Assembly (NCBI GenBank): GCA_021229015.1
Contig: CM037783.1
Coordinates: forward strand, 31,376,088 to 31,440,087
DNA: 64,000 nt
Source: Solen grandis
Taxonomy: Eukaryota; Mollusca; Bivalvia; Adapedonta; Solenidae
Direction of reading: 5' to 3'
A program made the translations under genes and the position numbers. The notes under the pieces are model-generated. The model saw only the letters and a list, made by a program, of their open reading frames with translations, ran no database searches and was not told where the DNA came from. Of the stretch, positions 45,201 to 61,100 are shown piece by piece. Every line of letters begins with the position of its first letter. Position 1 is the first letter of the stretch.

Positions 45201-48200
45201 GATCCGATTGATCTCTTATTAAGTAAATATATTCCGTTTCAGCCAACTGGGATGGTTTCCGTGACAACGAGACAGGTATCCTGACATACTCGCTCTCTTT
45301 CGGACGTGACGTGTGTGAGGATCTGATTCACCCCCACCACGACCCTCACAAACACCTGGCGCACGAGTCCATGTGGACGTACATGGGAGTCATCACCGAG
45401 GCACCGGGGATACACTTCCCATTGGAATGTACGACATAATCACGTGACAATTAAAACACCCCTGTACACATTATTAAAAAAACCCTGGGGTTTGGCCATA
45501 TCTGTCAAATGATTAAATATTGTTTTAGCAATTTATTTAAATCTGTATTTTGCATTAATTCCATAAGCTTTGCTAAACGTTGAGTAATGTGTAAATACTG
45601 GATAGTGGCAGCACTGTATCTGTCTCAAGTAGACGTCGTCTCCAAATGACTGAAATACTGTCGGTGGGACGTTAAATCCAACAAACAAACAACTACTGGG
45701 TAGTATTTTTCTTCATACCTGTCTCCCCGATGAAAATACCAAAATATTTCATTCATAACAAATATTGCTAGCTAGTAAGGTAAATATTTGTGTCAGCTTA
45801 TGTTTTGTAAAACGAGACTGATGAAATGTATTTCTGCCTTTATTGTTTTTTTAATTATTGCTTAGCGCTAAGTATTGTTAATGGAATTATAGCCTAGAGT
45901 TTATAACGCGATTATCTTACGTAATATTCTCGACGTCTCCTGTATGTAATATTTCATTTATTCAAGTTTTCACTCATTATCATTTAACTTGTGGCTGCAG
46001 CTGGGGACTACTATACGACAGTACGGGCCTTGAACAAGGTCGAGTTTGGCGGCCCGTTATCGACCACAGTGTGTCACACCACGCCATTAACTATCGACAT
46101 CTCCAAACCGTTTGTCTATGAGGTGTTCGACATCAAATATCAGGAAGACATTTTTAACATCTCTTTACAGCACAATTCATCGTAAGTTTTCTGTTCTACT
46201 TTTGCTCCCATTTGTAAAATACCAACGTTTCGAGTAAGAAAGAGAAATGTGAAATCCTTGGAGAATCGCGCTGCTTTAAAAAAAAAAAATATATATATAT
46301 AAACTTGGCTTTTTAAGGGACAAGGAATATACCTCGATGATCGAACCTCGAATATCACCATTTTACTGTAATACTTGTACATATTGAGGCAAAATTGTGT
46401 CGGTTCAATCAGATACATGTATATGTATATCAACGCGGAGTACTACTGTATATCATGAATGAAAGAGCGAAACTATATGTAGAGTTAGTGATCGAATGTT
46501 TGAATATTCATTGTTTTTCCATTTTATACGAAGATACATAATAACATCCGTCAAAAATAAAGTTATTTCTGCCTCTCCGTGAACTTTTGTGTCATCTGCG
46601 AGAACAGTTTTTTCTGTGGTTTGTATACTAGAACTTAAACATAATAAACTTTTCCAATATATGTATAATATATCTACACTTTTCCCTTCATACGGGGATA
46701 AGAACTTATTTTTATCTTTTTTCTTCTTACACGTGCATACCTAATTTGTAACAGATGTAGTTTCATTTAATAGATATAATAGATTCTTTGAGATCTGTTT
46801 TAGAAAAAAATAAGTCTTAGTCCATAATTCCCGATAGGTCACCCGAAGATATTCTATTGAGAAACAGCAACGGTCCTTGTATCATTCAATCAAATTTAAA
46901 GTAATCAATTTTTTTGTTTGTTATGCTAAACAGTGACAGCATCGTTCCACTAGCCTCCATTGCCTGTATTTATCAATTCCATTCTTTTTTTCTGCCACTG
47001 TGCTATCGTTAAAATCCATACTATTTTTGTTCCTTTTCACAGATCACCATATGCATGTAAGTCAAGGGTCCCTGGGCCCCTGCCTTACATGTTTACTACT
47101 TTTTACTGGCAATTCTCAGGATATTAGTCGTTAGAATTTTGCCTTTGGAAAACATGTATTCACAATGTTACTTTACCCTTCAGGGACGCCGAATCTGGAT
47201 TGTCCCTCAACGAACTGTGTGTTGGAAGAAGGACCAGCGACTGTGCCATACTGAACTGGACTCCGTTTGCCCTTTCTTCCTCTCTCAGCATTTCCTGCCG
47301 CATCCCTGATGGTTTACCGGCCTGGCTTCGTATCAGAGTTACAAACCACGGTGGGTTGCTTTATATAATTATATCAAACTCATTCTGTTAAGCAGATTTT
47401 AGATTTTTGGCATTTGGTGTTTGGATAATTGTTGTATGTGTATATATAAGTTTGATTTGATTTATATATTTAAGGACGCTTCAGCGGGTTACAGCTGATT
47501 TTGATATATTTTTTTTTTCAATATCTCATTTATTTTACGTAGACTATCGATAAAGCAAATGAAACTGTAACAATAGCCCGAGTTGAAAACTGTCTCCAAG
47601 AGATTGAGTCGTGGATGAACTGCAATATGCTGAAATTAAATGCAGAAAAGACTGAGGTTATTGTATTTAGTTCAAACCGGAATGCTGCACTTGTAAAAGA
47701 CATATCTGTCAAAGTTGGGGATTCTGTGATCGTCCAATCTCCATCTGTCAGAAACCTTGGTTCAATGTTGGACTCCAACATGACTATGGATCAACATGTC
47801 ATTGCGGTCAGCAGATACGCCAAATTGGTCACATCAGAAAATATCTAACAGATGATGCAACAAAGGTTCTAGTGAATTCCCTTGTAACCTCGAAAATGGA
47901 CTACTGTAACTCTCTTCTGCAGGGAACACCAAAGAGCATTTTAAACAAGTTACAAAATGTGCAGAATACAGCTGCTCGGCTGATAACAAAAACCTCTCGA
48001 TATGACCATATAACCCCTGTTTTGAAAGAACTTCACTGGCTTCCTGTACAAAGTAGGATTCAATACAAAATTCTCACTCTAACCTACAAGGCACTGCACA
48101 ATGAAGCACCAACTTATATCAAGACAATGTTGGAAATCTACCAGCCAAAAAGACAGTTGCGATCTCAGAGTGATTCTCTCAAACTTGTAGTACCAGAATG

Positions 48201-50019
48201 TCGGACTGTGACATATGGGGATAGATGTTTCGCATATGCTGCACCAAAACTCTGGAACTCTCTTCCTGTCGGAATTAGACATTTAAACACAATGGATTCT
48301 TTCAAAAGGGCATTAAAGACACACATTTGCCTACAAGCATATAGAAATTGATCCTTGGATACTTTTGGTTTGTCATCTTTTAGATGACATCAGTTTCAGT
48401 TGGTCACTACTGTATTTGGTTGTCATCTTTTAGATGACATCAGTTTCGGTTGGTCATTACTGTATTTGGTTTGTCATCTTTTAGATGACATCAGTTTCAG
48501 TTGGTCACTACTGTATTTTGGAGTTAGTCCTTCAACTGTTGTGACCTGATTTAGGGTCAACTATTTTGGTAACTGTTCAGGGCTTCTAATTTAGTGAATC
48601 AGTTATTTTAATCATTTTTAGTTTATTTCATTTTACTGCAGTTACTTGGTTCCTTGCTGTTAGGGGAGTTAACTGTATCTAATTCCTCCATCAGAAACCT
48701 GATGCTTTATTAATTATATATTTTTATATAATATATTTTTATATTACAATGTGAGTGAGCGTGGTGATTTGTGTGTATGTGTGTGTGTTTTTGAATGCAA
48801 TTGTAAAGCACTTTTGAACGTACATTGCTATGAAAAGAGTGCTATATAAATGTGGTATAATAATAATAATAATATTTTTTTCTTATTGTTAATGCCATGT
48901 TTTTTCAACAAATTGTAGCAAATAGTGATGCTCTAAAATAAACTTGATCTCTAAAACAAGCATGGTGACCCCCTATTTTTAATTCATATATATTCTAGTT
49001 AAAGTCTAATGTACTTATATGTAATTTTTTTTTTTAAATCTGTCCGTCAGAAAAAAACCCGCTCAAACGCCTTTAATTTACAACAGAGGAGCAATTGTAT
49101 ATACTAAATACAAAATTTCAATTTCAATTATAAAACAGTTATTAATCTTCTTAATCAAATGTATTATTGTTACCTATTTTCAGTTGAGATTCACAATATT
49201 GGGAGGGCAAACCAAGCCATCATTGTAGATATATCTCCACCCAATGCAGGAACAATCTTCGACGGTCCACTGGTCAAGGAAGACCTCCATTTCACAAAGG
49301 ATAAACATCAGGTTAATTGATTATAAAACATATTATGTTGCCATTCATAATAACTTTAACACATGAAGTTATTTGCACAACAAATGGGAAAATTTGAGTT
49401 TTAGAACGTGCTGGAAATACTCGTACATGATTTTATAACAAATTAATCAGTATATAAAATTTCACCTGGTCTTATATTTACTTTGACCTTTACATGTAAC
49501 ACTTAAGCAAAGAATATAATATCCTTGACCAATGTGAATGGATTATATCTTTTCTGCCTTCAAAAGGAACTGTTTTGTATGTGCCAGATATGTTTCAACT
49601 GGGCCGATTTTTATGACCCCGATTCGGGAATCTCATCCTATGTCGTTGGTGTGGGAACACAACCAAACTTGACAGACATTGTGGCGCCTCTAAAGGTGGA
49701 CAAATATGAGTTCAAATACTGCGCCAACCTTGCAGCGAACGTCTCCCTAAAGCACGACCATACGTACTATGTCTACGTTCTGGCGAATAACGGAGGGATC
49801 AACATGAGAAACATTTCGACCACATCAAACGGAGGTTAACAAAAATGTTAACAATGTTTCTTACTTTTCAATGTATGATAACTGCATCGTTTTCACAGAT
49901 CGATTCCAAATATTGTAAACCAATTATATTTCAACTGACTCATTATAGTTTGTAACATGAATTTTAGTCTAAACAAAACCCTTATACTTTACATCACGCG
50001 TTCACTTTAGTCGTTGACC

Positions 50020-50068
<49 letters not shown>

Positions 50069-53000
50069 GCAATGCTTTTCTTAATATTTCAGTTCGTGTT
50101 GACCTGACTCCTCCAATCCTCGGCTCTGTGGTGGACTGGGACCTAGAGAAGTTCGAGGACCTCAAGTACAGTGCCTCTAAGTCAACAGTGAAGCTGCAGT
50201 GGAAAGATTTCTATGACCCGGAGTCTGGTATACGCGAGTACTTTGTAAAAGTCATGAGGAAGAGGTGAAGCTATGATTTTTTATAAGTATTAAAATCATA
50301 AAAGACAGTAAAGCGGTAAAAGCAGCTCGTTCACAAATGGTCAATGGGAAAGAATGAAAAATTTAACTAAATGTGTGTATTATCCCTACCAATACACATC
50401 GACAGACGCATCAAATGCAACATTCCATGATAGTCAAAAATAAGTTGTTTTTTAACTGCAGACAATAGCGTCACGAACACTACTAGAATTTTTTTAGAAT
50501 TATAAAACTTAGAATATATTTTTCTTGACTGATTACAGTCACCCTTCGCACATAAGCTCACTTAACAGGTTGAAAAATATAATCACATTTAACGAATTTA
50601 CTACCCGGAACTGGTCAAGATGCCATGTTGCGGAATGTGTCACTTGGTACCACAAACACCTTCGGGAAGACTGTAATAAACAATTACCCTGAAGTGGGTG
50701 TTTACGAAAAAGGCCTTTTGTTTTCGAGCAATTTGACCTACACTTGTCCACTTTATTTGTCATTTAACAAAGACTTCACAATAGTAATGAGGGAAAGATG
50801 AAAAAAAAATTATTTTGTATTTCCACCAAATCTTTGAACGAGCTGCTTTAAAAGAATATGAATTATATGTAGTCTCAAAGTGATGAAGGATAGTCATCAA
50901 TCAATAATAGCAAGAAAAGTGTTTAGAAAATATCAATAACTGTTTTAAAAGTAATGCTAAAAGAAGAATGCTACAGTTAACCATCGCAATGATTCGGAAA
51001 TGTAAAGTTTAACATATTTCTGACACTCTAAATTAATATCAGCTGTCAAAATATCTACAAAACTACGCTTAAGAGTTGTTTCTCCGGTAAAGTACGCTTG
51101 TTTGAATTAATGATAAGTACTTTTCGAATAGTTTCTTTGTTGAAAGAGTTGAAATGAAGTATGTTTAACAGATTTTAAACTTTGTTTTCTTGTTTAGCAT
51201 TAGACAGTTACCGTAGAAACAGCTCAGTAGCTCCTAAATAAACGTGGTGACCTAGGCACTTTTTCCCTTTTCATTCTTTAGATCAAGCAGCCTTTAAATA
51301 ATGTATACCAGAAAAATGAAAATATAAATATTGAAAGGTTCTATGAAAATTAAAAATGTTTGAAATGAAGCTTTTTATCTTTTTCAAAACTGTCGAATGG
51401 GTTGTCCATTTCTTTTAAAAAGGAAATACCTGAGGATAACTAAATCCAAAGACCTATAATAACAAAGATTGGCAAGTAATCAAAACCACTCAAAATCACG
51501 CGGCAGATTGTCAAAATTCAGGTTTACAAATTTCTGATATCCTATTTGAGAAATTTGAAAGTAATTCATATCTTGCAATAGAACAATACATTACCTTCAA
51601 AATGATATCTAACATATCAAAATTAGTAAAGAAATAAAAACGTTTTATGTAAAATAGAGACACAACTGAATGAACAAAAATATGTAGATTTTGTTGTTTT
51701 TCTGCTACACTGGTTGAATTTAAATCAAAATTTTAATGAATTTTCAAAATAAGTTAAGCTGGAAATAATTTCTTGCACTAGACGAATGATACATTTATAA
51801 GAAAATCTTTTTTTTTTCTCTGCGATGTTTCCATATTTTTAGACAGTTTGCAAAATTCAGTGACCTGCTGCATGACAAAACTATATTTTCCTTTTTGCTT
51901 AATAGGTCTTTGCTAAATCATTCATTCAGATAGATTGAGCTGTCAGGAATTCACTGTTAGTATGTATGTCTTCTGTTCGTGGATTAAGAATAACACAATG
52001 GCCTATCATTTGTTTTCCTTTTTGTATTATGCACAGGCTTTTACATAACGTATGTGGAAATTAGAAAATTATTTTGAATAAAAACAAAATAAAAAAAACG
52101 CTAGTATTCGCCCATTACTATTTTTTTCTACATACGTTTTATTAAAACAGTCCTTTCGAATATCATATTTGTGCCTTTGCTTCATTTGTGTCTGAGGATG
52201 ATGATGTACAGGGTATTCCAGCAAATACAAATTATTTGATGAAAAACTCCTAAATGTAGCTTACTCTAATCAATGACCAGGTTGCTATTAATATATAAAT
52301 TCAGTTATTCAACATTTTAGTAAAATTTGACAGCTAGTTTTCACAGCGAATTTCTTGTAAATTAACAGTGAACACGCTGAATGGGAAGTTACAAAGGAAT
52401 GGTCGAGGTTTGCTAGGAATGCAGCTAATGCAGAATGGAAGAACTTCCACCTTAAACACAGAGACGAGGTAAAGTCAATCGTGAAGGCAACCAACGAAGC
52501 TCTAAATGAAATACAGACAGAGTCTAATGGATTTGTTGTTGACCTTACGCCTCCAGAGGTTAAACGTCTTGGTGACGGCAATATGTTAGGACGTGATATT
52601 GAATTTCAGGTAATACTTATATCCAGAAACTGTTACATTGTTCTCAGCCAGAAACCGATACTATAATGGCATTTTCAAACAAAATGTTGACCTGTTCAAG
52701 AGTGTTAAAAATACTTTGTTAAGCCGAAGATTTATTAGAAAAAAGACATTACTGGATCCAAGGAAATGGCCTATTACTTTCATAGTATGGCATGTAATGT
52801 TTATACTTGTTTTAAGTATATATATTGTCTATATATAAGACGTGTGTCATATAATTGTCGATTTTTTAATTACTAAAGGTCAATACGAGTTAATATGCAT
52901 GAACTATGCGTTAAACTATTTTGATGTCCATTATATGATTTGTGTGAATTATACCAAATTGAATTATAATCTATCGTAAATATTTAAGTGTTAGGTGTTT

Positions 53001-56000
53001 GTGTTAATTCCTTTCAATGATAGTGGATTTATCCATTTACATGTACAGTGGTGGACAATGACAGCTTTGAAATTAGATTATTTGCCATACTTATTCATTA
53101 AGCAGTCACAGAACATATGCATATTACCGTATGAATACTGCGCAACTCTTCAATAACGTTCATACGCATGATGCTGAGCAAATTACTTTATATCTATTTA
53201 TATTCATTTGCAGACTAACCAAACTGCACTCTGTTTGAATTTTGATTTAATCGATCCTGAGTCCGGCATCGACCATTTCAAGTTCCAGATATTTGAAACA
53301 ATGCACGGAATGAAACGACAATTCTTCCCTGGTAAATTATGAGACCATTTAATGAATCATTCAATCCATTAGTTTTTCCTTAGTTTAAACAAATAGGAAT
53401 AGGGTGAAACATTCTTTTAAATGTATATATATATTATTTATTTCCTTTTCCAGCACAAGTCACTAATTCTAAATTGTTTTTGTTTCCTAAAAAGTTTAAA
53501 ATTTGTATCAGACGTGAAACTTAACTTCAAATTTCATAAATGCAATTTCAACTGCAGTATCTAACGATTCGTGGTATCACCTGAACGACACTAGTCTGCA
53601 CGTGTATTCCCAAAGTGATCTAAGTCTGAAGGAAGGGCACATCTACAACTTCAGATTGGGGGCACTAAATAGGGCGGGGATGCTTGCTATATATGATACC
53701 AGCGGCGTCATGATCGACATGACGCCACCCGACGTAAGCGATATCTCATCATAGTTCATTTCAACCGCGACTGCTTCATAATTCCAAACTTAGTTTTCCA
53801 TAAAATAACAAAGAAATATATGTTTGTTTTCTTAAGAAATATATGTTTAGTAAGACTGAAAAGTAAATGTTTAGTAAGATTTGAAAAAAATTGTAAAGAA
53901 ATAAGATAAATTTCATATACATGTATCTAATTATAACTTTACTGGGTTTGTTTGTATATTTTTCTCAGGTACAATGTACTATATTTCCCGTTCCGACCAT
54001 GCGACAAAACACACCTTTGCACTAGCGGGAAGGAGTTTAATGAGTTGAAGTTTTCATTTAAAAACGTTTTATACAACTAAATGAAAATATGAGAATTTAT
54101 GAAGTTACTGTTCTATTAAGAGATATAATTCTTCTTTATTTTTCACAAATTTGCTTTAAGTTTTTACAGTGGTTTAATGGGTTATCGCCTTATTCGAACG
54201 CCGAAAATCATGTCAACATTCTTATAGTATATTCATACTGCTAATATACTTGCTTAGGGTCATAAATATGTTTCCAGATTCTATGGTTGCATGTCGGCGT
54301 CCTGACGGGAGATCAAGAAGACGTAGTTGATGGCTACGTCTGGTCGTCCGACCACACTGGTATCCCCGCCTCCTGGCTGGCGCTAGACCATGAATCCGGT
54401 CTGTCCGCTGTCCAGTATACCATCGGCACCACTAAAGGTTGTTACTTATAAGACTCTATATAAATACAAAAACAAAATGTTTTATTCTGTTGATTAATAG
54501 ACGACTTCATTTTGAATAATACGTCGTTAGCTTATAAAATAGTTTTTGACTTAATTCTTGAAGCAAAGTTTTCAGTTGGGTTTCGTGATTTACCATGTCG
54601 TTGGGAAAAAGACAGTTTTTTGCTTGTTTGTTTTTTTTTTTCACTGTGTAATATTTGAGTCGAATGCGAGAGAAAGAGAATGTTATCATTTTTATAATTT
54701 TCACTGTTTAGTAATGGGACTACTAAAAGTCACTATTGTATTTTTTCAAGACATTTCAATATTGATTTCTACACTGAAATAAAAGTTGTTTTGTTTTTTT
54801 TTCAGGAAATACCTGAAAGAAATGTTGATTACATCCTTTCTTTGTGTTCATTTTTAGACAATTTTTAGACCTAATAACGATTCATGCGACAAGGGGAAAT
54901 TGGGGTTCCCCACAGGGTAAAATTTAAAGGCATTAAATAAAAAGAAAAATATAGTTACAATAGAATATTATTTTTTATTCAGCTTGTGAGGAAGAAAATC
55001 AATATTTTAACTCGTGACTGTTGTTAAAGTGGCAATGGTATATATCTATATAGACAACGCCAAAGTATATGATAAAGTCTATTAGAACATTTCTACAGAA
55101 AACCACAGCGGACTTAGCCTTATGCTATCTGGAGAAACGTCTTAGTATGAGTAGATATTCTTCGGCTTAGAAATAATCCTAAATTTGTGCAACACTTGAT
55201 TTTGTCAAAAAGATCGATCTATTTTTATATTGTGTCCGCAAAATAAACCGCTATGCTATATTATCTGTGCACTTTCGCTCAAAGAATCATGGGATATCGT
55301 GGCCGCTCTCTTAAATTGTTTATTGAAATGTCATTTATTTCAGCCTCATTTATTCCGCTTGGCAGAATGACTATAGTGTCCCTTTTCTCATCAACATTGA
55401 GAAGACACTCCATTTGTATATCTTTAAGAGAATGCACAAATCCCAAACGCTTTGCGATATCTGATATCAGACTGCCATTGCTAGAAGTGAAAGTGAGATT
55501 TATCCGAACTTCGGTATTGTTATGTCGATAAACAACGGATTATTTCTTTGCGAAAACACTTGATTTTATCAGGTGCACATGTAGAAAAAGACAGAATTGG
55601 CTGGGTGATGCCTTAATTTGTACGGGTTAGACGAAGAGCGTGACATCACCTCTACATGGTAGATTGATTTTGTAAAAGTTAAATTAGAAATAGGTTCTAT
55701 TGATATACATCGCTGATAGATTTGAATTTGCATAGCTTCGGATTTGCCGAAAAGTTAGGAATACTTCTAAATATGACTGAATAATTTTAAACCCAAACAA
55801 TGAAAGAAAACCAATTTGACATATGTTTTATTATTTTTTTTTTAATCGAGCTTCATTCACTATATTCACCTCATATTTGTTTACATGGCTAATACCCCAT
55901 ATACATGTAGATACCACACTGCACATTTCTAAAAAAAAATAGTTGTCACATTGTATTTTCACAGTTATCCGTAGTCTCGTAAATTTACCTCTTGGGCGAT

Positions 56001-58158
56001 TTCAAGGTCATGCAGTAAATATTGGTTAACAAACAAAGGCAGTGGAAAAGCACCTATTTCATTGTTTGGCATAGATTATTTTAGGATATTCCATCTTGAA
56101 ACTGGAGTTTCAGGGTGCGTATCTATCTACATGATTGCCATTTGACATATAACAATACAATACATGTATTCTTATCTAAACATAAAAAACACCCGGATGA
56201 AAAAAGTAAACAGATTTGGTGATTTGTGAAAGCGAGCTACACAAGCAGATACAATTTAAAGCCGTTGTGGCGTAGTTGGCTTAGAGCCCGTTTGTAAATT
56301 TGATAGCTTATGTCTAATTTCGGTTTTGATTTCATTTTTATATTGCTCCTATTACATATTTTCCCTTTTTTACACTCGCTAGCATATAAATATCTCTTAC
56401 ATTTTTCGACAAATACGTTTAATAGGTTAAATAATAATAGTGCTATTAATAATAGCATTATTTTTAAATCACAGGCAATTTAAAACTGTTATGAAGATGA
56501 TAAACAATATGATTCTGCCTTTTTTTATGGTTTTAAAAGAGTTAGCTTTTTAAAGTAATACTTCAACTTTTTACAAATGGCAGGCATGTTCAGTGTTTTT
56601 GTATACACATTCTTTTCTTTCTTTCTTTCTTTCTTTCTTTTTAATTGCAAAAATATTTAATGCATATTTTATGTAACATTTTTATAGATTAGATATGTAA
56701 CAAGATTATACATGAGACAAATATGCCGTAGGCAAGTGGCATGATTTTAGACCCAGTCACATTATCCTTATACTAGTCCTAGCATTGTTCTTTTTGATGA
56801 GCGCCAAGAACAATAGTGTTTTCCTGTTTCAGATACAGTACAAACATATTTGAAAATTTCAGCCACTAATGACATCTAAAATCAATAGAAGCATGGCAGA
56901 GAAGCAAGAAACTGCATAATAAGAGGACCGTCAGCCCGTATGTTACTCATTTGGTTGGTTTACTATGTGAAATAAATTTTATAATAGGTGGAAATGACAT
57001 TAAGGACTGGACAGTATTGCAAACGATGGAACGGGATGCTTTCCTTGAGTGTACACTCACTGACACGGATATGGATGCCAAAATTCCTTTGTACTACGTC
57101 ACAGTGAAGGTGAGAAACGGAGCTAACCTCTGGAGTGACTCGGTCACGTCCCAACCGATCATTGTTGTTGCCGAGGATAGCGCAGGTGAGTTTTTCATAA
57201 TTTAACACATTTCGCCATGGCTTCAATTAATAAATGACATTTCATTGTCATGCCAGTGATAGTTTCCTCTGCATTAGGCAATTTTAATAATGATTACTAT
57301 TCATACGAGTGCGGTGTGATGGAGATAAACTTATGTCATTAAAATCATTTTCATTAGAATTAAATTTTGACAGTTAAATGTAAATACATACATATTCGCA
57401 TTATTTCACAGTTTAAAGCAAAGTATTTTATATAACTAAACAAAGGCAAACTCAGTGTAAGTGCATTATTATCATAAATCTTGATTGCGAAGAAGATAAC
57501 TTGAATCATTTTTCTAATCAGGAATTGCGTTCGATGGTCCACTGAAGAGGATTGAAGATGACGTTGACTATCAGTCATATGATCACACGGCCTCCGTGCG
57601 GTTCTCGGGCTTCGAGAGTAGCCAGCACGGTATCGTGGCCTTCGACTGGGCAATTGGAACTACGCCCGAGGGAGAAGACGTCAAGCCCTATTTGCAGCAA
57701 GGACTGATCTACGAGGAGGCGGACGTGGTGAACGGGGACGGTAGGACATTTATCTAAAACGTTGTTTACCATAAAGCTCTTAACTGATTGCAATTAAGTT
57801 TGGTCAATATTTCCCATTGCATAATGCACGCACTAAAATATGCTTGTCTATCAACAGTTTTATCATTATTACAAAGTGCATATTTTGAAATATTGTGTTC
57901 ATACTGAATATCTGTATAGTGCGTTTGCAGGTGTTGCGGAGGCAGGTTACGGACAGGCAGCAGTCGAGCTGGATCCCGGGGTTAGATACTATACAACAGT
58001 GCGGGCCGTCACAAACGCGGGAAACATTTTACAGACGACGACCGATGGCTTCATTGTAGACACAACGCCACCTGTCGTCACAATGGACAGGTGCGTCATG
58101 TTACTTCTACTTAGAGGTGTAGCTTACTAATATTATCTTTAAATGATTTGGTCAGAAA

Positions 58159-58189
<31 letters not shown>

Positions 58190-61100
58190 ATTCATACGAG
58201 CTTCATAGCACTGAATTCATGCCGGCATGCCGGTTTCCATTATTAATGTTATTTGAATTTGAATTTTAGTATTGATTAATTTGGTCAACAACATATCGAT
58301 ACTTATAATTATAGACACAACCGAAAATGGTGACCGATAGTGAAACTTTATATATTTCCTCAGCGTATCCACAGAAGAGAACATCAAATCAGATGCGACT
58401 TTGTATCAAACAGACGAGTCCTATTTTGGAGCATCATGGAGTTACAATGAAACGGAGGTTATGGACTGGTCACTCCCGGATAACATCGTGTCCAACTGGT
58501 ACACCGTCGGGTCATACCCTCATGGATTTGACATCAAAAACGCAAGTTATAAGGAAGTCACCAACGATTATACGATGATGTTTTTAGTTGGTGACGTTTC
58601 CCCAGCAAAGGGAGGTAATATACAAGTATAACATTTCAAAATTTCTATATATTTTCAATATTATTCAAGTAATTAAACATATGTAAACCCTTTTTCGTCA
58701 TTAGAGCCGTCAAATGTTAATATTTTGAACATGTCAATTGACAAATATATTAAATAAAGAAATCCTCTCTTTTCCTTTTTATCAGGAGTGCCGAACATTG
58801 TCTCAGTGTATGCCCGCAACAAAGCTGGTTTAGTCGGTAGTGCGGTGGCACCCGCCGTTGTACAGGACAGTACGGCCCCAACTATCGGTCTGGTTACCTG
58901 CTCCAGATACGTTCAGGTACGTCTGATTTGAAGTTAGTGTCAATCGTTGCTCGTTTTCCTGTGTTTTATCACTGACAATATTCCAGTCATTTTGGGACTA
59001 CATAAGACATATTTAGTGCACCCCACTGCTATATCATGCCGTAGACAGACTCTTAATAACCTTTCCTAAAACTATTCTGATGTGCTCAGCGTCAAGCACA
59101 ATGAGGTTCATCTGTCATGTCGGATCAGACGAATTGCTCTTAGCCGTGAGAATGTTGTCGTAAATAGTGTCGTCTGCTTATAACTTTTGCAGAAGTGTAA
59201 CCTTTTTCTATTCGTTTTACAAACTCATCAATTATAGGAAAAACACACACGAATTATATAATTTTTTTATCTGCTTTGCAGATGTAGTCCTATTTTTGAG
59301 GCTTAACTAAAATATGAAAATGTAAAGGAGAAAAAAACACAATACAGGGATTGCTTCGAATCATGTTAACATGTAAGTTCGATACCAAATTAACAATTTT
59401 TGTCTGACTTTTTTATTTCAATTCCAGTCTGTTTCTAGGAAACTGCTAATCAAATTATCCTCTTTCCAGAGCCATTCCGAAATTCAATGCTCATGGACTG
59501 GATTTGTTGACCCAGAAAGTGAGATCAAACACTACTTTATACAACTGGGATCGAAAACCGGCTTTTCAGACCGGATGGCGTCGACACAGCTTCCGGGATA
59601 TCAGTCCCACTACAAAACGACAGGTATATTGCATTTTGAACGTATAACCATTATAATATAATTCGTTCATATCATTTTTTCTTTACTAGTATTTAATTTT
59701 ATATATCGATGTTATTCCTATAACGTTATATTTCTTAAACCTCTATCAAAATTCTGGACTTAGAAATTCTATAATTTTAATATATGATAAAGTATTAGTC
59801 AAACATTCCCATAAAATAATCGATAAAACGGGGTCTGGTGATAATGGTTACAAACTGTTTATTTTAAAGAAAGGTATGGTGATTAAAAAATTGTTCTTAT
59901 CATTTCATTGTGTAATATGACAAATATTTCAGAACCGAAAAAGAACCACTCGGAAATATTGTACGCCACGGTGACGGCCATGAACAATATCGGACTGAAC
60001 ACTAGTGCCTACTCTGGACCTATCACAGTGGACGACACCCCACCCACTTCCGGTGTGGTGGTAGAACTGTCAAGCACTGCACGTGTTGACCCGCAGAACG
60101 ATACAGCAACTGTAGAAATGAACCGTCGAGCATGTCAAACTGTTCAGGGTACAGTCCTAAATTTAATAAACTAAACGCTATTCTTTTACTTCTCCTTCTT
60201 TTCTTTTTCATTTTCTTTCTCTTCACGATAACGACGATAAAGATCCTGATACGTTTTGTTTTCTTCTGATGTATTTATCATTTTTGTCGTATCTTTAGAA
60301 TTGTATAGCCCTTTTAAAGTTCATTTTATGTTGCCTGTATTCATCACAAGGACTTATTAATTCATAAACTATATATATTACAAATCTTACACTTTATGCC
60401 TTGATATATATATATAAAACATTCATTACAAATAAAGGAAAAAAATACTTGCATTCCAGATTGTATGAAAATTGACGCCACTTGCCAAGAAACGCTTACA
60501 TATATTTCTGTTGCGTGGACAAAGTTTGTGGACGACGAATCTGCAATATCCAAGTAATTCAATATTATTATTGTCAAAATCAAAACGTCAAAAACTGCGA
60601 GGCTGTGGCCGTAGTAACAACAAGAGTTGCAGTAGGAGTAGTTGCCGTAATAGCAATTATAAAAAGACTAACGTTTTATTTTTTTATGTAGGGCGATTTA
60701 AAAGAAATGGGCATGTTGCCCTGATGTGCTTTGATTCGAAATGGTAATAGACACAATAATTAACCTGTAACATTTCTCATATCTTGAGTGATGTAATTGA
60801 GAGGTATTAAGTTTATAAATACTAATACACATACCATTGTCAACCACAGGTTCGAAATAGCTGTTGGTACCTCCCCCGGCGGAAGTCAGATATTGCCCTT
60901 CCAAGAGATTAGCGTTGAATTAAACAATTACATCATATCTAACATTGACTTAAAAGGAAAACGTGAGGTTTGTACACAATACAACTAAATAGATAGGTTT
61001 GCATGTACATACACTTTAATGCAATGCTAAGTAAATTATAAAAACATTTCATAACATGACAGTCAGTTCAAGAGTTTTAAGTTAAATGACAATAACCTTT

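Noticed and set aside
47615..48351. Host genes within the giant gene's intron
   Set aside because: Both frames are parts of a broken non-LTR retrotransposon, joined by a frameshift near 47820.
55253..55531. 92-residue frame in the 54-57 kb intron
   Set aside because: No known motif; the flanking exons already join in phase without it.
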